From NCBI GenBank assembly GCA_944327625.1, contig CALVHL010000002.1, forward strand, positions 62,001 through 126,000: a DNA stretch of 64,000 bases, given 5' to 3'. The DNA is from an uncultured Clostridia bacterium. Lineage in GTDB: Bacteria; Bacillota; Clostridia; Christensenellales; Borkfalkiaceae. How positions within the stretch are numbered: the stretch's first letter is position 1; each line of letters opens with the position of its first letter. Of this stretch, positions 34,211-43,771 are shown piece after piece. The notes beneath the pieces are model-generated. The model saw only the letters and a program-made list of their open reading frames with translations, did no database searches and was not told the origin of the DNA. Made by a program: the position numbers and the translations under genes.

Positions 34211-35365
34211 TTAAAGTTTAACTGTTTCGGTCGATGCAAGCGCCTCGTCAATGAGCGCCTCGACGTCGAGCTTGGCTTCTTCGGCGAGAATATCCTCCAT
34301 CTTCGGGCGTATTACAGGGTGTCTCGGCAGGAATACAGTACAGCAGTCCTCGTAGGGGCGAATGGAAATCTCATAAGCGCCCATAGCCCTGCTCCGCTCG
34401 ATTATCTCGTTCTTGTCGAAGCCGCAGAGCGGTCTGAGAATGGGCAATTTTTCGACTACGCTGCCCGACGAGGTCATTCCCTCTATCGTCTGGCTCGCCA
34501 CCTGACCGAGACTCTCGCCCGTAATCAGACACTGGCATCCGTGACGCAGCGCGAGGCGTTCGGCAATGCGCATCATGAAGCGCCTTAAAAGCGTGACCAT
34601 ATATTCGCCGTTGCACTTCTTGTGTATTTCCTCCTGAATGTGCGTTACCTTGACTATATGGAGGTTTGTGCCGCAGGTATAGCCGGCGAGCACTGAGGCA
34701 AGCTCCTCGACCTTTTCGCGCGCCTGCATATTAGTATAGGGATAGCTGTGGAAGTGAACACACTCTATCTTCATGCCGCGCTTGGCGATCATCTGCCCTG
34801 CAACGGGGCTGTCAATGCCGCCCGATATGAGCAGCATTCCCTTGCCCGCAGTGCCGACGGGCATGCCGCCCGCGCCCCTGATCATTCCGTTGAATACGAG
34901 CGTCGTGCCGTTCTCCCTGAGATCTAGACCTATTACCGTCTGCGGGTTATGAATGTCGACTTTGAGTTCGGGCTTATAGTCGAGCAGTCTGCCGCCGATA
35001 GCCGCGCTTATCTCCATGGAATTCATGGGGAATTTCTTGTCCGCCCTGTGCGTTTCGACCTTGAAAGTGCCGTAATCGGGGCCAATCTTGCAAGCCGCGC
35101 GGAATATCTCGTCGAGATCGCTCTTTACCGAGATTGCCACGCTCATCGTGTGTATGCCGAACACTTTTGAGAGCCTCGCGACTATTTCATCGGTCAGTTC
35201 GTCGTCGAAGCCCTCGATGAGGTATCTGCCGCTGTGCTTGCGTATTTCGTGCTTTATGCCGCGCAGAGCCTTCTCCATATTTTCGGCAAAACTTCGCTCA
35301 AAATAGCCCCTGTTGTTGCCTTTAAGGTGTATTTCGCTGTAACGAACGATTATAACTTTTTCCAT
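34211..35365 (-). CDS. thiI: tRNA 4-thiouridine synthetase ThiI
   Basis: ThiI adenylates U8 of tRNA and transfers sulfur to make 4-thiouridine; it can also supply sulfur for thiamine. The protein (about 384 residues) has an N-terminal ferredoxin-like and THUMP region (about 1-165) and an ATP-pyrophosphatase domain with the PP-loop LLISGGIDSPVAGQM. It lacks the rhodanese domain of E. coli ThiI, as in most Firmicutes, where a dedicated NifS-like desulfurase serves it. That desulfurase is the gene just upstream. ATG 35365 is chosen over TTG 35371. Confidence 0.94.
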   Translation of the reverse strand: MEKVIIVRYSEIHLKGNNRGYFERSFAENMEKALRGIKHEIRKHSGRYLIEGFDDELTDEIVARLSKVFGIHTMSVAISVKSDLDEIFRAACKIGPDYGTFKVETHRADKKFPMNSMEISAAIGGRLLDYKPELKVDIHNPQTVIGLDLRENGTTLVFNGMIRGAGGMPVGTAGKGMLLISGGIDSPVAGQMIAKRGMKIECVHFHSYPYTNMQAREKVEELASVLAGYTCGTNLHIVKVTHIQEEIHKKCNGEYMVTLLRRFMMRIAERLALRHGCQCLITGESLGQVASQTIEGMTSSGSVVEKLPILRPLCGFDKNEIIERSRAMGAYEISIRPYEDCCTVFLPRHPVIRPKMEDILAEEAKLDVEALIDEALASTETVKL

Positions 35366-35367
35366 AA

Positions 35368-36495
35368 TCAAGCCATTTTATCCCTTCTGTTTTTTACGGT
35401 GGAATTGAGAATTTGCGCCGCTTCAAGTATTTCCTGCTCGGTATTTTCGGGGCAGAAACTGAGACGGAGTATGCCGTCAATAAGCTCGCCGCCCACGCCA
35501 CAGGCCTGCATCACGCGGGAGTGACGGAGCTTGGAGTTGGACGAACACGCCGAACCCGTGCCGATTATAAGCCCTTTATCGTTGACTTCGTGAAGTATAG
35601 TCTCCCCCCTCACGCCGTAAGCGCCGACCGTCAGAATATAGGGCGAGCCGTTCTCGGGCGAAAGTATCTTAAAGAGCCCATTATCGAGCGCACTGCGAAG
35701 CAGTGAATTGAGCGCTCTCACCTTTTCAAAGTTGTCTTTGAGGTTTTCGTATTTCTTTACGGCCGCATACTCGAACATCTTTATGCCGAACACGTTTTCC
35801 GTTCCGCTCCTCAGCCCTTCTTCCTGCCCGCCGCCGTAGATGTACGGCGCAAGCACGAGGCTTTTACGCTTTATGAGCGCACCCGTGCCTTTGAGCGCCC
35901 CGATCTTGTGCGCCGACACGGAATACATATCTATTGCAGGCGACAGCCTGAACGGAATTTTGCCGAACGCCTGAACGCCGTCCGAATGAAAGAGTGCGCG
36001 GCTGTTTTTGGCCTTTACCGTCTTTGCGAGCGCGTTTACGTCGTTAATCGCGCCCGTTTCGTTGTTTACGTGAATGACCGAGACGAGCGAAGTCTTGTCG
36101 TCGACCAGGCTGAGAAGGCTGTCGGCGTTGACGCTTCCGTCGGGGTTGAGCGCCGCAAAGCGCACCTCTACGCCGAGTTCTTTAAGCCTTGCCGCGCAGG
36201 AATAGACGGCGGAATGTTCGCCCGAGGTGGTCACCACGTTGCCGCGCCGACCGCCGCAGAACAGCGCTTGATTGTCTGCCTCCGTTCCGCAGGAAGTGAA
36301 AATTACCGAATAATCTTGATTATTGCCTATCAACGCCGCCATTTTTCTGTGCGTTTCAGCCAATTCCCTGTGCAAATTATAACCTTCCGCATAGAGTGCG
36401 GAAGGGTTATAATACTTTTCTATTAAATATTGACCTGCCCTTTCGAGGCAGTCGGCATACGGTTTAGTCGTAGCCGCGTTGTCAAGATAGATCAT
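35368..36495 (-). CDS. Cysteine desulfurase (NifS/IscS family), probable ThiI partner
   Basis: The enzyme takes sulfur from cysteine and carries it as a persulfide. The 375-residue fold I PLP protein has MIYLDNAATTKPY, the PLP-lysine region SVSAHKIGALKGTGALI and the persulfide cysteine loop GTGSACSSNSKLRHSRVM. Pairing with thiI corresponds to the NifZ-ThiI arrangement of B. subtilis. It begins at the last base of carB and ends two bases before thiI, so it is read with the arginine genes. Confidence 0.92.
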   Translation of the reverse strand: MIYLDNAATTKPYADCLERAGQYLIEKYYNPSALYAEGYNLHRELAETHRKMAALIGNNQDYSVIFTSCGTEADNQALFCGGRRGNVVTTSGEHSAVYSCAARLKELGVEVRFAALNPDGSVNADSLLSLVDDKTSLVSVIHVNNETGAINDVNALAKTVKAKNSRALFHSDGVQAFGKIPFRLSPAIDMYSVSAHKIGALKGTGALIKRKSLVLAPYIYGGGQEEGLRSGTENVFGIKMFEYAAVKKYENLKDNFEKVRALNSLLRSALDNGLFKILSPENGSPYILTVGAYGVRGETILHEVNDKGLIIGTGSACSSNSKLRHSRVMQACGVGGELIDGILRLSFCPENTEQEILEAAQILNSTVKNRRDKMA

Positions 36496-39400
36496 TATAT
36501 TTCGATTATTCCTCTGAACGATTCCTTTACCGAGCCGTCAAGTTCGACGTCGCCGTCATCGTTGAGCTTTACGAACAGGTCGCCGCCCTTGAGCTTGACG
36601 GTTATAATCTCGCCCTTGGAGCATCTACCGAGCGCGATTGCCGCAAGCGCACTTGCCGCCGCAGCCGTGCCGCACGACCAGGTTTCGCCGTTGATCTTCT
36701 CCCATACGCGCGCCTTGACGGTGATATTGTTGACAATTCTCACACACTCGACGAATACGCCTTCGGGGAACAGACCGGAATAGACGATCGACTGACCGAG
36801 CGCTTCGAGGTCGACGTCATCGACCTTATCGACGAAGATCACGCAATGGGGAATACCGATATTGACGCAGGTAACTTTGAGCTTGTTGCCGTCTATCTCA
36901 ATTTCTCTGTCGATTATTTCGCCGTCGAGCTTGCAGGGAATGTCCGCACCGTTGAAAGTCGGCTTGCCGAGATTTACGGAAACCGAAGTTGCCACGCCGT
37001 TAAAGATATTCATCGAAAGCTTCTTGACCTGACCGCAGCTCTCGACGGTGATATTCTCGGAAGTCGTGAACTTGTTGTCGTAGAGATACTTGGCAACGCA
37101 CCTCAGCGGGTTAGCCGCAATGCCGCCGTTGCTGCCGTCGCGGTTGAATACGCACATCTTGGCGTCGGCAATTTCAGACTTCTCAATCATGACTATGCCG
37201 TCAGAACCTATCGCGTAGTGCCTGTCGGAGACGTTTATGGCAAGCGATTCGGGGCAGGTTATGCTGCCGTCCATATTGTTAAAGAAGATATAGTCGTTGC
37301 CGCAGCTGTGCATCTTGCAGAAGGAAAGCTTCATCTTTTCCTTTCTGAGGCGGTTGATGTCGACAAGTTCGGTGTTGAACTGGTTATACCTGCCCGCAAT
37401 GACGTCCGCAAGAGCGTTTGCCGTGTCGAGCGAGGTCAGAACGGTTATGCCGAGCAGAATTGCGTGGTGATGCAACGACATATAGTTGGTTATCGACTCT
37501 ATATCCGTCTTGCCCGTATATACGATATAGTCGATCTTGCCCTCGTCCATGAGGTTGACTATCTCGTCGTTGGTCGAAAGCCTTGCAACCTCCGTACATT
37601 CGAGCCCTAAGCTCCTTATTACGTTGGCAGTGCCCTTGGTGGCGTACAGCGTCAGCCCGAGGTCGGCGAACTTCTTGACGATATTGACTATTTCGTACTT
37701 GTCCTGATCGTTAATCGTGAAGTAGATGCCCGAAGGGTTCTGCTTGGTCGGGTGCTTCATGTTGAAACCTGCCGAGACAAGTCCCTTGAACAGCGCCTCC
37801 TCCATGGTCTTGCCTATGCCGAGCACTTCGCCCGTCGACTTCATCTCGGGACCGAGCTGAGAGTTGACGTCGTTGAGCTTTTCAAACGAGAATACGGGAA
37901 CTTTGACGGCGACGTAAGGCGAATTCTTGTAGAGCCCCGTGCCGTAGCCGAGTTTTTTGAGCTTTGCGCCCACCATTATTCTCGTCGCGAGATCTACCAT
38001 CGGAACGCCCGTAACCTTGGAAATATAGGGAACGGTACGCGACGCTCTCGGGTTGACCTCGATGACGTACAGTTCGTTGTGGTAGATGAGGTACTGAATA
38101 TTTATAAGTCCCTTGGTTTTGAGCGAGATTGCAAGATTGGTCGAGATTTCGACTATCTTTTTGAGCATTGCGTCGCTGAGATTATAAGGGGGATAAACCG
38201 CGATAGAGTCGCCGCTGTGAACGCCCGCCCTCTCGATATGCTGCATTATGCCGGGAATGAGCACATCCACGCCGTCGGAAATGGCGTCGACTTCGAGCTC
38301 CGAACCCATGAGGTATTTGTCGCAGAGCACGGGGTTTTCTATCTTCTGCGCCAGAATGACGTCCATATACCTTTCAATGTCGTTCTGCGTGAAGGCAATG
38401 GTCATATTCTGACCGCCAATTACGTATGAGGGACGAAGCAGCACGGGATAGCCGAGGGTTTCAGCCGCCTGAACGGCCTCCTCTTTGGTCATTACGGTAA
38501 GTCCCTTAGGTCTTGCTATGTGGAACTGTTCAAGCAGTTCGTCGAAACGCTCTCTGTCCTCGGCGAGGTCGACGCTGTCCGCGGGCGTACCGAGTATTCT
38601 GATGCCCTTCTTGTCGAGATAGCCGCAGAGCTTGATTGCCGTCTGACCGCCGAAGGTGATGACTACGCCGTAGGGCTTTTCGACGTCTATGACACTCTGC
38701 ACGTCTTCGGGGGTAAGGCTCTCGAAATACAGTCTGTCGGCGGTATCGAAGTCGGTCGAAACCGTCTCGGGGTTGTTGTTTATGATTATAACTTCATAGC
38801 CCAGCCGTTTGAGCGCCCACACGCAGTGAACGGACGAATAGTCGAACTCTATGCCCTGACCTATTCTTATAGGGCCTGAACCTATGACTATTATTCTCTT
38901 TTTCTTGTTCTTTCTGCTCTCCTGAACGTAAGGCACGGCTTCGTCGTGAGCCTTGTCGTCGTAGGTCGAGTAGAAATAGGGCGTCTGTGCGGAGAACTCC
39001 GCGCCGCAGGTGTCGACCATCTTGAAAGTTGCATCGACGTGGCAGGGCAGCTTGTTGCCCGAAAGCTTTTCAAGCTCCTTGTCGGGATAGCCGTAGCGCT
39101 TGCCCTTCATATATTCCGCCCTGGTCATCTTCTTGCCGGCTATTTCTGTTTCATAGTCGACGAGATTTTTGAGCTTGTTCAAGAACCACTCGTCAATTTT
39201 GGTTATCGAGTAGATTTCGTCGACGGAAATGCCGCGCTTCAACGCCTGGAATACGACGAACAGTCTTTCGTCCGTGACGTCGGAAAGTTTTGCGTGTATT
39301 TCCTCGTCGGAAAGTTCGGCAAGTTTGGGCATATTGAGCGTGCCGAGCGAGATTTCTGCGCCCCTTACCGCCTTCATTATAGCCATTTCAAAGCCCGTGC

Positions 39401-40556
39401 CGATTGCCATGACCTCGCCCGTCGCCTTCATTCTCGTGCCGAGATTTCTCTTGGCGTACAGGAATTTATCGAAAGGCCACTTGGGAAGCTTGACGACGAC
39501 ATAGTCGAGCGTCGGCTCGAAACAGGCAAAGGTCTTGCCCGTGACGTCGTTTCTTATCTCGTCGAGCGTATAGCCGAGCGCGATCTTGGTAGCAACCTTG
39601 GCAATGGGATAACCCGTCGCCTTGGACGCGAGCGCGGACGAACGCGAAACACGGGGATTGACCTCGATGACCGAATACTCGAAGCTGTCAGGGTGAAGCG
39701 CGAACTGACAGTTGCAGCCGCCCTCTATGCCGAGTTCGGTGATTATGTCGAGCGATGCCGTTCTGAGCATCTGATATTCCTTATCCGAAAGCGTCACGGC
39801 GGGCGCAATGACTATCGAATCGCCCGTATGTACGCCGACGGGATCGAAGTTTTCCATCGAGCAGACGGTGAGCACGTTGCCCGCGCTGTCTCTCAGCACT
39901 TCAAATTCTATTTCCTTCCATCCGCCGATGTACTTTTCGATGAGTACCTGCGTGATGGGCGAAAGCATAAGTCCGTTATGGGAGATGAGTTTAAGCTCCT
40001 CCTCGTCCTTGGCAACGCCGCCGCCCGCGCCGCCAAGCGTGTACGCGGGACGGACTATTACGGGATAGCCTATCTTTTCGGCGATTGCAAGACATTCCTC
40101 CACGGTGTAGGCGATATCCGAGGGAACGACGGGCTGATTTATCTTCTTCATCGTCTCCTTGAACAGCTCTCTGTCCTCGGCGCGGTCAATAGAGTCGAGA
40201 TTTACGCCGATGAGCTTTACGCCGTACTTATCGAGGAAGCCCTCTTTGGCGAGCTGACAGCCGAGCGTAAGTCCCGTCTGTCCGCCGAGCGAGGCGAGCA
40301 GGCTGTCGGGGCGTTCCTTGACGATTATTCTCTTGAGGGTTTCGGTGGTCAGCGGTTCGAGATAGATTTCGTCTGCGAGCGCGCTGTCCGTCATTATCGT
40401 CGCGGGGTTAGAGTTGCAGAGCACTACGTTGATGCCCGCGTCTTTGAGCACGCGGCAAGCCTGTGCGCCTGCATAGTCAAACTCTGCCGCCTGACCGATA
40501 ACTATGGGGCCCGAGCCTATAACAAGTACCTTTTTTATGTCCTCTCTCTTAGGCAT
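36495..40556 (-). CDS. carB: Carbamoyl-phosphate synthase large subunit fused to a DapF-like domain
   Basis: Residues 1 to about 1070 are a complete CarB: two synthetase halves (IGSGPIVIGQAAEFDYAG near the start, IGSGPIRIGQGIEFDYSS in the second half) and the MGS-like regulatory domain (LYATKGTANVIRSLG). CarB uses ammonia channelled from CarA to make carbamoyl phosphate for arginine and pyrimidines. Residues 1075-1353 continue in frame as a diaminopimelate-epimerase-like domain starting MKLSFCKMHSCGNDYIFF. Its first catalytic cysteine position is A1147 (IAANPLRC for the usual MCGNGxRC), the ERGxGET arginine is K1287, but the second cysteine C1295 (WSCGT) remains. It is unlikely to epimerise. 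The bases before codon 1075 read AAAGGAAAAG, so internal initiation could also yield the domain alone. Confidence 0.93.
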   Translation of the reverse strand: MPKREDIKKVLVIGSGPIVIGQAAEFDYAGAQACRVLKDAGINVVLCNSNPATIMTDSALADEIYLEPLTTETLKRIIVKERPDSLLASLGGQTGLTLGCQLAKEGFLDKYGVKLIGVNLDSIDRAEDRELFKETMKKINQPVVPSDIAYTVEECLAIAEKIGYPVIVRPAYTLGGAGGGVAKDEEELKLISHNGLMLSPITQVLIEKYIGGWKEIEFEVLRDSAGNVLTVCSMENFDPVGVHTGDSIVIAPAVTLSDKEYQMLRTASLDIITELGIEGGCNCQFALHPDSFEYSVIEVNPRVSRSSALASKATGYPIAKVATKIALGYTLDEIRNDVTGKTFACFEPTLDYVVVKLPKWPFDKFLYAKRNLGTRMKATGEVMAIGTGFEMAIMKAVRGAEISLGTLNMPKLAELSDEEIHAKLSDVTDERLFVVFQALKRGISVDEIYSITKIDEWFLNKLKNLVDYETEIAGKKMTRAEYMKGKRYGYPDKELEKLSGNKLPCHVDATFKMVDTCGAEFSAQTPYFYSTYDDKAHDEAVPYVQESRKNKKKRIIVIGSGPIRIGQGIEFDYSSVHCVWALKRLGYEVIIINNNPETVSTDFDTADRLYFESLTPEDVQSVIDVEKPYGVVITFGGQTAIKLCGYLDKKGIRILGTPADSVDLAEDRERFDELLEQFHIARPKGLTVMTKEEAVQAAETLGYPVLLRPSYVIGGQNMTIAFTQNDIERYMDVILAQKIENPVLCDKYLMGSELEVDAISDGVDVLIPGIMQHIERAGVHSGDSIAVYPPYNLSDAMLKKIVEISTNLAISLKTKGLINIQYLIYHNELYVIEVNPRASRTVPYISKVTGVPMVDLATRIMVGAKLKKLGYGTGLYKNSPYVAVKVPVFSFEKLNDVNSQLGPEMKSTGEVLGIGKTMEEALFKGLVSAGFNMKHPTKQNPSGIYFTINDQDKYEIVNIVKKFADLGLTLYATKGTANVIRSLGLECTEVARLSTNDEIVNLMDEGKIDYIVYTGKTDIESITNYMSLHHHAILLGITVLTSLDTANALADVIAGRYNQFNTELVDINRLRKEKMKLSFCKMHSCGNDYIFFNNMDGSITCPESLAINVSDRHYAIGSDGIVMIEKSEIADAKMCVFNRDGSNGGIAANPLRCVAKYLYDNKFTTSENITVESCGQVKKLSMNIFNGVATSVSVNLGKPTFNGADIPCKLDGEIIDREIEIDGNKLKVTCVNIGIPHCVIFVDKVDDVDLEALGQSIVYSGLFPEGVFVECVRIVNNITVKARVWEKINGETWSCGTAAAASALAAIALGRCSKGEIITVKLKGGDLFVKLNDDGDVELDGSVKESFRGIIEI

Positions 40557-41622
40557 TATATTTACCCTCCGTCATGTTCTTAATGAATTTATCGAAAAGG
40601 AAAGAAGCGTCTCTCGGTCCGCCGCAGGCTTCGGGGTGGAACTGAACGGTGTACGCGTTGAGTTCGGGATATTCAAACCCCTCGCAGGTGCCGTCGTTGG
40701 CGTTGATGTATGTGAGATTTCCCACGCCTTGCAGGGTGGACGAAATCACCTCGTAGCCGTGGTTCTGGCTGGAAATATAAACCCTGCCTGTATCCAACCG
40801 CTTGACGGGCTGGTTTGCGCCTCTGTGACCGTACTTCATCTTCTTGGTCTTGCCGCCCATTGCGAGCGCAAAGAGCTGGTGACCGAGGCAGATGCCGAAT
40901 ATGGGCAGTTTGCCCGCGAGCTTTCTGATATTTTCGATAATGCCGACGTTTTCGGCGGGATCGCCGGGGCCGTTGCACAGCATCAGCCCGCGCGGATTGA
41001 GCGCGAGTATCTGTTCGGCGGTGTAATCTGCGGGTACTTTAACGCAGTAACAGCCGCGCTTTACGAGCTCCCTCGTGATATTGTCCTTTGCGCCGAAATC
41101 CCATACGGCGACCTTTATTCCGTCGGGGTTGCCGTAATATTCGGGCTCTGCGCAGGTGACGGCGTTGACCGCGCCGACAATGCGGTAATTCTCTATTTCC
41201 GTCATGTCCTTGACGGGCTTGGAGGAGATTGCGGCGTTCATTACGCCCGTCTCCCTGACTATCTCGGTGAGTTCGCGGGTGTCAAGGCCGTATATGCCGA
41301 CAATGCCGTTCTCTTTGAGGTATTCGTCGAGCGTCTTTTCGCACCTGAAATTGGATGGCGCGTCGCACTTTTCCCTGACGATATACGCAGAAACCCAGGG
41401 CTTCTTGCTCTCCATGTCGGGCGTTACGCCGTAGTTACCGATGAGCGGGAAAGTCTGGATGACTATCTGTCCGTAATAGCTGGGATCGGTGAGCGTCTCT
41501 ATATAACCCGTCATGCCTGTCGTGAACACGAGTTCGCCGACGACCTCTCCGTCAGCGCCGAACCTGTGACCGACGAACTGTCTGCCGTTTTGCAGAGTTA
41601 AATATACCTTATCGTTTTTCAT
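40549..41622 (-). CDS. carA: Carbamoyl-phosphate synthase small subunit (glutaminase)
   Basis: CarA hydrolyses glutamine and passes ammonia to CarB. The 357-residue protein has the CarA N-terminal domain (LTLQNGRQFVGHRFGADGEVVGELVFTTGMTGY) and the class I glutaminase with IFGICLGHQLFALAMGG and QFHPEACGGPRD. ATG 41622 is chosen because it gives the family start; the open frame extends upstream into the argF end. It overlaps carB by eight bases. Confidence 0.96.
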   Translation of the reverse strand: MKNDKVYLTLQNGRQFVGHRFGADGEVVGELVFTTGMTGYIETLTDPSYYGQIVIQTFPLIGNYGVTPDMESKKPWVSAYIVREKCDAPSNFRCEKTLDEYLKENGIVGIYGLDTRELTEIVRETGVMNAAISSKPVKDMTEIENYRIVGAVNAVTCAEPEYYGNPDGIKVAVWDFGAKDNITRELVKRGCYCVKVPADYTAEQILALNPRGLMLCNGPGDPAENVGIIENIRKLAGKLPIFGICLGHQLFALAMGGKTKKMKYGHRGANQPVKRLDTGRVYISSQNHGYEVISSTLQGVGNLTYINANDGTCEGFEYPELNAYTVQFHPEACGGPRDASFLFDKFIKNMTEGKYNA

Positions 41623-41657
41623 ATACAGTTTATCCCTATTTTTTCGCGTGATTATAC

Positions 41658-42560
41658 TTATTTGAGAAGCTTGACCATTACGGCTTTCTGCGCGTGCAGT
41701 CTGTTCTCTGCCTCGTCGAAAATCTCCTTGGCGTGCTCCTCGAACACTTCCTCGGTGATCTCCTCGCCCCTGTGGGCGGGCAGACAGTGCAGGCACATTA
41801 CGTCAGATTTGGCAACAGAAAGATTTTCCTTGTTGACCTGATAGGACTTGAACGCTTCTGCCCTCTTTTTCCTCTCGCCTTCCTGTCCCATGGACGCCCA
41901 GACGTCGGTATATACGACGTCGGCATCTTTGACCGCCTCTTTGACGTCGGTGGTTATGGTGAAGTCGCCGTTTTCCTTAGCCCATTTCATGAGCTCGGCG
42001 TCGGGTTCGTATCCCTTAGGGCAGGCAATGGCAAACGACATACCCGTCTTGATAGCGCCGACCATCAGGCTGTTGGCCATATTGTTGCCGTCGCCGACGA
42101 ACGCCATTTTAAGCCCCTTGAAGCTGCCCTTGTATTCCCTTATGGTCATGAGGTCGGCAAGTACCTGGCAGGGATGCGCATAGTCTGTCAGACCGTTGAT
42201 TACGGGGATAGAGCCGTACTTTGCGAGATCCTCGACTTCCTGCTGCGCGAAAGTCCTTATCATTATGCCGTCGAGATAACGGGAAAGCACCCTTGCGGTA
42301 TCCTGAACGGGCTCGCCCCTGCCTATCTGCAAATCGTTGCTCGAAAGGAAAAGTCCGTAGCCGCCGAGCTCGTAAATGCCGACCTCGAAGGAAACTCTCG
42401 TCCTCGTGGAAGCTTTCTGGAAGATAAGCCCGAGCTTCTTGCCCTTGAGATAGTCCTTCTGTATGCCGTTGTTCCTCTCGAATTTGAGCTGATCGGCAAG
42501 GTTGAGTATGGATAAGATGTCTTCTCTCGTTAAATCCTGTAATTTAAGTAAATGCCTCAT
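41658..42560 (-). CDS. argF: Ornithine carbamoyltransferase
   Basis: ArgF joins carbamoyl phosphate and ornithine to give citrulline. The 300-residue protein has the carbamoyl-phosphate loop STRTRVSFE, the central ALTDYAHPCQVLADLMT-type segment (NGLTDYAHPCQVLAD) and the ornithine loop MCLHCLPAHRGEEIT. It overlaps argD by four bases, and carA follows after 35 bases, so the enzymes making and using carbamoyl phosphate are encoded side by side. Confidence 0.96.
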   Translation of the reverse strand: MRHLLKLQDLTREDILSILNLADQLKFERNNGIQKDYLKGKKLGLIFQKASTRTRVSFEVGIYELGGYGLFLSSNDLQIGRGEPVQDTARVLSRYLDGIMIRTFAQQEVEDLAKYGSIPVINGLTDYAHPCQVLADLMTIREYKGSFKGLKMAFVGDGNNMANSLMVGAIKTGMSFAIACPKGYEPDAELMKWAKENGDFTITTDVKEAVKDADVVYTDVWASMGQEGERKKRAEAFKSYQVNKENLSVAKSDVMCLHCLPAHRGEEITEEVFEEHAKEIFDEAENRLHAQKAVMVKLLK

Positions 42561-43717
42561 TGCGAAATTACCTCATTTAATATTTTCAATGCAAAATTTA
42601 TTTCTTCTTTATTTATTATGAGCGGCGGCAACAGCCTCACTCTGTCGTGCGCGGTAAGCACGATCAGTCCCTTTTCAAGGCACTTTGCGGCGACTTCCCT
42701 CGCGGGTTTGGTCGTCTGAATACCTATCATCAGCCCCATTCCGCTGACCGAAACGACGTTTTTGATGCGTTCGAGATTGGCTTTAAGGTATGCGCCCTTG
42801 CCCTGAACTTCGAGGAGCAGTTTATCGGTTATTCTGTTGACTATCGAGAGCGCGCCCGCGCATGCAACGGGGTTGCCGCCGAAGGTCGAACCGTGGTCGC
42901 CGTAAGTAAATACGTCCTTGCACCTGTCGAACAGCAGGCACGCGCCTATCGGAAGTCCGCCGCCCAGCCCCTTAGCCGTCGTGACTATATCGGGCGAAAT
43001 GCCCGCCGCCTCGTAGGCGTACATATAACCCGTCCTGCCGTTGCCCGTCTGAACTTCGTCGCAGATGAGCAGAATGTCTCTCTCGCGGCAGAACTTTTCA
43101 AGCTCTCTCAAAAAGCCGAAATCGAGACAGTGAACGCCGCTCTCGCCCTGAATGACCTCGACCATTACGGCGCAGGTCTTGTCGGTATAGGCGCTCCAAA
43201 TTCCGTCCATGTTCGGCTCGGCATATTTAAAGCCCTGTAAGAACGGATCGAAATACTTGTGAAATCCGTCCTGACCGGTTGCTGAAAGCGTGGCTATCGT
43301 CCTGCCGTGGAAGGAATTTTTGAGCGTTATTATCTCATTCCTGCCGTAGCGCGTATTGCCGTATTTTCTTGCGACTTTAATCGCGCACTCGTTGGCTTCC
43401 GCGCCGCTGTTCCCGAAGAATACGCGCTTCGCGCCCGTCTTTTGGCAGAGCGCCTTAGCGAGCTCGGCCTGGGGCAGCGAATAATAGAGGTTGCAGACGT
43501 GCTGAATGTCGTCGAGCTGCGCCTTTACGGCGTTCTTCCATTCTTCGTCGTTTATGCCGAAGATATTAACGCCTATACCGCTCGCGCAATCGACGTATTC
43601 CTTGCCGTCAAAGTCGTAGAGCTTTGCGCCCTTGCCGCACTTAAATGCCACGTTGAAGCGGGCATAAGTACCCGCAATATAATCTTTATCATCCGAAAAA
43701 ACCGTTTCGGCGTCCAT
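42557..43717 (-). CDS. argD: Acetylornithine aminotransferase
   Basis: ArgD converts N-acetylglutamate semialdehyde to N-acetylornithine with glutamate as donor. The 386-residue PLP enzyme has FGNSGAEANECAIKVARKYG, SFHGRTIATLSATGQ, LICDEVQTGNGRTG and the PLP lysine in TTAKGLGGGLPIGACL. GGAGGAATTG precedes the start. It overlaps argF by four bases. A perfect 20-base palindrome lies in the gap to argB. Confidence 0.95.
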   Translation of the reverse strand: MDAETVFSDDKDYIAGTYARFNVAFKCGKGAKLYDFDGKEYVDCASGIGVNIFGINDEEWKNAVKAQLDDIQHVCNLYYSLPQAELAKALCQKTGAKRVFFGNSGAEANECAIKVARKYGNTRYGRNEIITLKNSFHGRTIATLSATGQDGFHKYFDPFLQGFKYAEPNMDGIWSAYTDKTCAVMVEVIQGESGVHCLDFGFLRELEKFCRERDILLICDEVQTGNGRTGYMYAYEAAGISPDIVTTAKGLGGGLPIGACLLFDRCKDVFTYGDHGSTFGGNPVACAGALSIVNRITDKLLLEVQGKGAYLKANLERIKNVVSVSGMGLMIGIQTTKPAREVAAKCLEKGLIVLTAHDRVRLLPPLIINKEEINFALKILNEVISQ

Positions 43718-43748
43718 TTTTTGTCAATTCCTCCGACTAAAATAAAGA

Positions 43749-43768
43749 CTGATTTAAAAATAAATCAG
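43749..43768. repeat. 20-base palindrome after argB (copy 1)
   Basis: CTGATTTAAAAATAAATCAG, arms CTGATTTA and TAAATCAG around AAAA, begins three bases after the argB stop. An identical 20-mer lies at 45999-46018 in the argJ-argC gap. It could be an arginine-regulator operator or a mid-operon mRNA hairpin. Confidence 0.65.
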
Positions 43769-43771
43769 CCG

